The translations under genes and the position numbers were made by a program. Shown here piece by piece: positions 14,492 through 17,058 of a stretch of DNA of 17,058 bases (the first letter of the stretch is position 1; each line of letters begins with the position of its first letter). Location of the stretch: assembly GCA_002500485.1 (NCBI GenBank), contig DLRJ01000108.1, positions 1 through 17,058 of the forward strand. Direction: 5' to 3'. The DNA comes from Dehalococcoidia bacterium UBA7891. GTDB taxonomy: Bacteria; Chloroflexota; Dehalococcoidia; Lucifugimonadales; UBA826. The notes beneath the pieces are model-generated. The model saw only the letters and a list, made by a program, of their open reading frames with translations, was not told the origin of the DNA and ran no database searches.

Positions 14492-14530
14492 TTGAAGCTA
14501 AAAGTGATGGGTTGTTATACTCAATATAAT
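14492..14530 (+). promoter_or_regulatory. Possible promoter of the MBL-fold gene
   Basis: TTGAAG (14492-14497) is followed after 18 bases by TATACT (14516-14521). A perfect TATAAT (14525-14530) without a good -35 is an alternative -10. GAGGT (14542-14546) about ten bases before the ATG is the probable ribosome site. Confidence 0.45.
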
Positions 14531-14555
14531 ACATTTGTTCTGAGGTTACCTTCAT

Positions 14556-15194
14556 ATGGAAATTAATTGGCTCGGTCATTCGTCCGTAAGTATTAACAGT
14601 AGAGATTTAGTCTTGATAGCCGATCCTTATGATAGCTCTGATGGAACTTTCATGGGCCCGCAACAAGCTGATATCGTCACCATAAGCCACGACAGTGTAA
14701 AACATTCAAACGTGGATTCGATAAGCGGGAATCCCAGAGTTCTAGACGGCCCAGGAGAATACGAAATAAATAATTTCTACATCAAAGGGTTCGGTACAGC
14801 GCTTACTACCGTGGATCAAGGTTCACCCCGCAAAATAAACACCATTTATACCATTAAGGCTGAAGGGTTATCGCTTTGCCACATAGGCGCTCTTTCACAA
14901 AAGTTTACCCCTTCCCAGATCGATGAAATTGGCCAAACTGACATCCTTTTTGTGCCTGTTACCCCACCTGAGGATCAAGACAACACTTTAATACAGGACA
15001 CAATAACTGCTCTCCAACCCAGAATCGTCCTTCCAATCCAATACACTCTTGGAAATCCATCAGAGGATTTGCCAAATCCAGGAAAGTTCTTTGACAGCAT
15101 CGGAGCAACAGAAAAAGTGCCGCAAAATCGCCTGACGGTAACTGAAACCAGCTTGCCTGGGGAAACAACGGCGGTCTTACTTAACCGCCGGTAA
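14556..15194 (+). CDS. MBL-fold (UlaG-like) protein with eroded metal site
   Basis: Metallo-beta-lactamase-fold protein of the small UlaG/COG2220 type (212 residues). The scaffold is clear: WLGHSS (5-10), the ADP-YD strand end (Asp23), TISHDSVKH (43-50), GPGEYE (65-70), a conserved CHIGAL position (108-113) and LPIQY (159-163). The ligands are mostly missing: the HxHxDH motif reads H-D-S-V-K-H (only His45 and His50 kept), the Asp of the usual HLGDL is Ala112, the His of the late PMHY motif is Gln162, and the middle GI-x-x-H-D region has no His. Metal hydrolase activity therefore looks unlikely and a non-catalytic or altered role is inferred. It is divergent from ffh, with no clear operon partner. 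The reading frame is intact, arguing against a decaying pseudogene. Confidence 0.78.
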   Translation: MEINWLGHSSVSINSRDLVLIADPYDSSDGTFMGPQQADIVTISHDSVKHSNVDSISGNPRVLDGPGEYEINNFYIKGFGTALTTVDQGSPRKINTIYTIKAEGLSLCHIGALSQKFTPSQIDEIGQTDILFVPVTPPEDQDNTLIQDTITALQPRIVLPIQYTLGNPSEDLPNPGKFFDSIGATEKVPQNRLTVTETSLPGETTAVLLNRR

Positions 15195-15247
15195 CACTGT
15201 TTCTTTTATTATCAGCTGCCCCCAGATTTTAGGTTAGCCACAGAAAT

Positions 15248-16351
15248 CTAGAGTAGCTTCCGAAATCCCCTATATGCTACAAGCAGCAGTAAAGGCCCGA
15301 TCATAGCCAGCACATTGGCCGTCCCTGTCAAGGGATCGACGTCGGCTACAGCAAAACAACCACCAGATTCCTCCGCAGGTAGCGGAGTCTCCTCGGCATC
15401 AGGGGTTGCAGTCACCACAAGAACTACAGGTTCAGCGGTTGGGGCAGGTATCTGGGTAGGCACAGGGGTGTTAGTTGCCACTGGAGCAGTTGGGACCACC
15501 ACCGGAGCGGCAATTGTCACCGCAGCAACAGTAGCCGTCGGAACTGGGGCAACCGGTGTATCTACCGGTGTTGGTTCCGGGGTGTTAAATATTGGCAGGT
15601 CAGTAAAAATTAAATCGACGTTCCGTATGGTGGAACCCACCTCATAAATGGCAGTGGTCCGTGCCTCCGTACCATCCAGGTAAAATTTAATAATCGCTCC
15701 AGTCAAGTCCGGATCATTTAAATCGACTATTAAGCTTAGGTATCTGCCGCCTACAACCGGTACCGGGTTGGATTCATAACTGCCGATTCTGGCTGTCAAC
15801 AAAGAACCCTCAGGAATAACTGCTCCTGAGGCAACAACGACACCGTTATACACGACGGCTCCCACCACGATTGGTGTTGCAGTCGCAAGGGGGGTTGCGG
15901 TCGGCACAGGAGTGGCCGTTGGCAACGCCGTCGGTAAAGGAGTTGGAGTCGGGAATGCTGGAAAGGTCAAATCAAAATCTTTCTTCAAAGTCGGGAGCGG
16001 GTATTTAGCAAAAGTGTCAGTCTGGTCAGCGACAGTCGCCCCTTCTGGGTTGTTTGGGTCACTTCTCAATTCAAAGGTAATAGTTTTGCCAAAAAAAGTT
16101 TGGTCAGGTGCTCCAACAGCAAGACCCGACATGCGTCCACCGCTTATTTCTAACGGTACAGAGGTGTAGCCATCCATCCGACCCACTATCCAAAGACCAT
16201 CTGGCGCAGGGGCGCCACCGAGGGTAATTGATCCCGAATAAATGACAGGCCAGGGAGGAATAGAACCTCCAGCCGCCTGCAAGGGTTGAGCACTATTGGA
16301 AAATATGAGGCATATAAAACTAAAAATAGTCACAGATAACAAAAATTTCAT
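15248..16351 (-). CDS. Secreted surface protein, duplicated domain and C-terminal anchor
   Basis: I do not recognise a named family. The 367 residues show a signal peptide (about 1-26, ending LQA), a beta-rich domain (36-130), a Pro/Thr/Ala linker (131-162), a second copy of that domain (163-250), a longer Pro/Val/Thr/Ala linker (256-328), then ESGGC with Cys332, a hydrophobic helix (about 344-360) and a basic end RGFRK. The two domains align without gaps at a 130-residue offset over their first half: IYSG/VYNG, PDG/PEG, GRMDGYTS/ARIGSYES and GGR/GGR. The product is probably exported and membrane- or wall-anchored; the linkers suit glycosylation. It starts 39 bp past the terminator of the upstream surface gene. 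Higher GC here follows from the Pro/Ala/Thr composition. Confidence 0.75.
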   Translation of the reverse strand: MKFLLSVTIFSFICLIFSNSAQPLQAAGGSIPPWPVIYSGSITLGGAPAPDGLWIVGRMDGYTSVPLEISGGRMSGLAVGAPDQTFFGKTITFELRSDPNNPEGATVADQTDTFAKYPLPTLKKDFDLTFPAFPTPTPLPTALPTATPVPTATPLATATPIVVGAVVYNGVVVASGAVIPEGSLLTARIGSYESNPVPVVGGRYLSLIVDLNDPDLTGAIIKFYLDGTEARTTAIYEVGSTIRNVDLIFTDLPIFNTPEPTPVDTPVAPVPTATVAAVTIAAPVVVPTAPVATNTPVPTQIPAPTAEPVVLVVTATPDAEETPLPAEESGGCFAVADVDPLTGTANVLAMIGPLLLLVAYRGFRKLL

Positions 16352-16389
16352 TTTCCGATTCTACCTTATAGAGCAGGTTATTTCTAGCG

Positions 16390-16421
16390 AAAAAAAACCT
16401 CCTCCCCCGAAGGGGAAGAGG
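16390..16421 (-). terminator. Intrinsic terminator with UUCG tetraloop
   Basis: On the minus strand a 10-bp stem (CCTCTTCCCC / GGGGAGGAGG, nine Watson-Crick pairs and one U-G) encloses a C(UUCG)G tetraloop and is followed by eight T residues (16397-16390). It ends the transcript of the right-hand surface gene, 57 bases past its stop. It is the only canonical Rho-independent terminator I find in the window. Confidence 0.93.
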
Positions 16422-16477
16422 TCTATTTCTAGAACCACTGATTTCTCAAGCGGTCCATACTATCTGCTGGATCACCT

Positions 16478-17058
16478 TTATGGAACGATAACTCCAGCTG
16501 AATTCGAGAACAACCAGTAACCTTTACCGGAGTAAATGTTATCAGTAGCGTCTTCACCGTAGGTGTATTTACTCGCTACAACAACGTCTGGAATGATATC
16601 AATCCAGGCCTCGCTAGATGCGTTATACCCCTTTGCCTTTACCCAGTCTAATCCACTGAAGTAGGTGTCTGCGTCCCACTGTGCAGCTCCACTTAAGGTT
16701 GCTGCTGGAACCAGGTTCCAGCCTTCGACCACCGAAATGACCGGAGGAACGGAACTTGCGCCACCCTTATATCCAGGGATGTCAACTTTGATGTCATCGC
16801 CGTTATTCTGGAAAATCCAGTAAGCGTGCGAGTCGTCAATATCTGTCAGAGTACCGACCAATGAGTCACCGTCCCTGACAGCTGTTAACCAGCCACCCGG
16901 TGTCGATGGATCGTATGTAAGTACCGTGGTCACCTGAGTGTTTGATATGACACTGTTGATTGCACTGTCAGTAGCTGCTGCCGGCAAGGAAATTAAGTTC
17001 CAGCCTGGCACCATTGCAACAGTGGTCTTCGTCCTGTCTTTAACAGTGAACTTAGACG
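16478..17058 (-). CDS. Secreted repeat protein, C-terminal part (5' end outside window)
   Basis: The frame is open to the right edge, so the N-terminus is missing. An internal ATG at 17014 (MVPGWNL) lies within a repeat and is not the real start; 14 further codons upstream are in frame. The visible part holds two related units that begin GWNL and end in an aromatic pair: GWNLISLP...AYWIF (60 residues apart) and GWNLVPA...GYWLF (67 apart), with VLTYDP/VKAKGY and GWLTAV/AWIDI in matching places. Such units occur in extracellular proteins, often near the C-terminus. No membrane helix or sorting motif ends the protein (SAGVIVP). Function is unknown; a surface or extracellular role is inferred from composition, the repeats and the neighbouring signal-peptide protein. 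Confidence 0.7.
   Translation of the reverse strand, partial: SKFTVKDRTKTTVAMVPGWNLISLPAAATDSAINSVISNTQVTTVLTYDPSTPGGWLTAVRDGDSLVGTLTDIDDSHAYWIFQNNGDDIKVDIPGYKGGASSVPPVISVVEGWNLVPAATLSGAAQWDADTYFSGLDWVKAKGYNASSEAWIDIIPDVVVASKYTYGEDATDNIYSGKGYWLFSNSAGVIVP

Noticed and set aside
15315..16169. Long open frames on the plus strand opposite the surface protein (15315-15647 and 15912-16169).
   Set aside because: Their Gly/Val/Ala/Thr monotony is the antisense image of the Pro/Thr/Ala linkers on the minus strand; no ribosome sites or family signals.
16352..16389. Possible -10 (TATAAG, minus strand 16370-16365) for the anchored surface gene.
   Set aside because: It is only 14 bases from the ATG and lacks a -35; I could not support a promoter there.
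1..17058. Defence system, CRISPR, prophage, transposon, tRNA or riboswitch signals.
   Set aside because: No repeat-spacer pattern, no integrase/transposase/nuclease cassette beyond housekeeping genes, and no tRNA or known riboswitch fold was recognisable by eye.

Overview
The window (about 17 kb, moderately AT-rich, densely packed) looks like a chromosomal piece of a free-living bacterium of the Chloroflexota, most likely the Dehalococcoidia/SAR202 side. This is inferred from gene content and protein style: a tig-clpP-clpX operon facing aspS, an rny-PHP-plsY run, and large secreted proteins with Pro/Thr linkers and GWNL...YW(I/L)F repeats. No rRNA, tRNA, CRISPR, transposase or phage gene is visible. 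No gene is interrupted; only the right-most gene runs off the window.

Layout, left to right. (1) 16-1345 (-): ccmA and ccmB, the ABC exporter part of System I cytochrome c maturation. (2) 1452-2746 (+): queF (queuosine precursor reductase) and a fumarylacetoacetate-hydrolase-family enzyme. (3) 2803-3926 (-): a CcdA/DsbD-type thiol transporter behind a small two-helix membrane protein, with a good promoter. (4) 4131-7412 (+): trigger factor, ClpP and ClpX, a chaperone/protease operon. (5) 7426-9705 (-): aspartyl-tRNA synthetase preceded by an Lrp/AsnC regulator. (6) 9798-12930 (-): RNase Y, a PHP-domain phosphatase/exonuclease and PlsY. (7) 13052-14404 (-): ffh. (8) 14556-15194 (+): a metallo-beta-lactamase-fold protein that appears to have lost most metal ligands. 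(9) 15248-17058 (-): two secreted surface-type proteins separated by a textbook intrinsic terminator.

Most genes are housekeeping: protein folding and degradation, translation, protein targeting, RNA decay, phospholipid synthesis and cytochrome c assembly. ccmAB and the CcdA-like gene may serve the same process, since CcdA-type proteins supply the reductant that apocytochromes need. AspRS carries His31 and Gly83, the pair associated with non-discriminating enzymes, which would imply tRNA-dependent Asn synthesis in this organism.

The less ordinary observations are: the ligand-poor MBL-fold protein; a surface protein with an internal domain duplication and a Gly-Gly-Cys / helix / basic C-terminus like a sorting signal; a pair of about 20-bp direct repeats 54 bp apart around the lrp promoter, probably autoregulatory; a small hairpin element (TCAG-N5-CTGACCCCCA) present in two distant intergenic spaces; and identical extended -10 elements (TGATATAAT) before tig and rny. 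I found no clear previously undescribed multi-gene system here.
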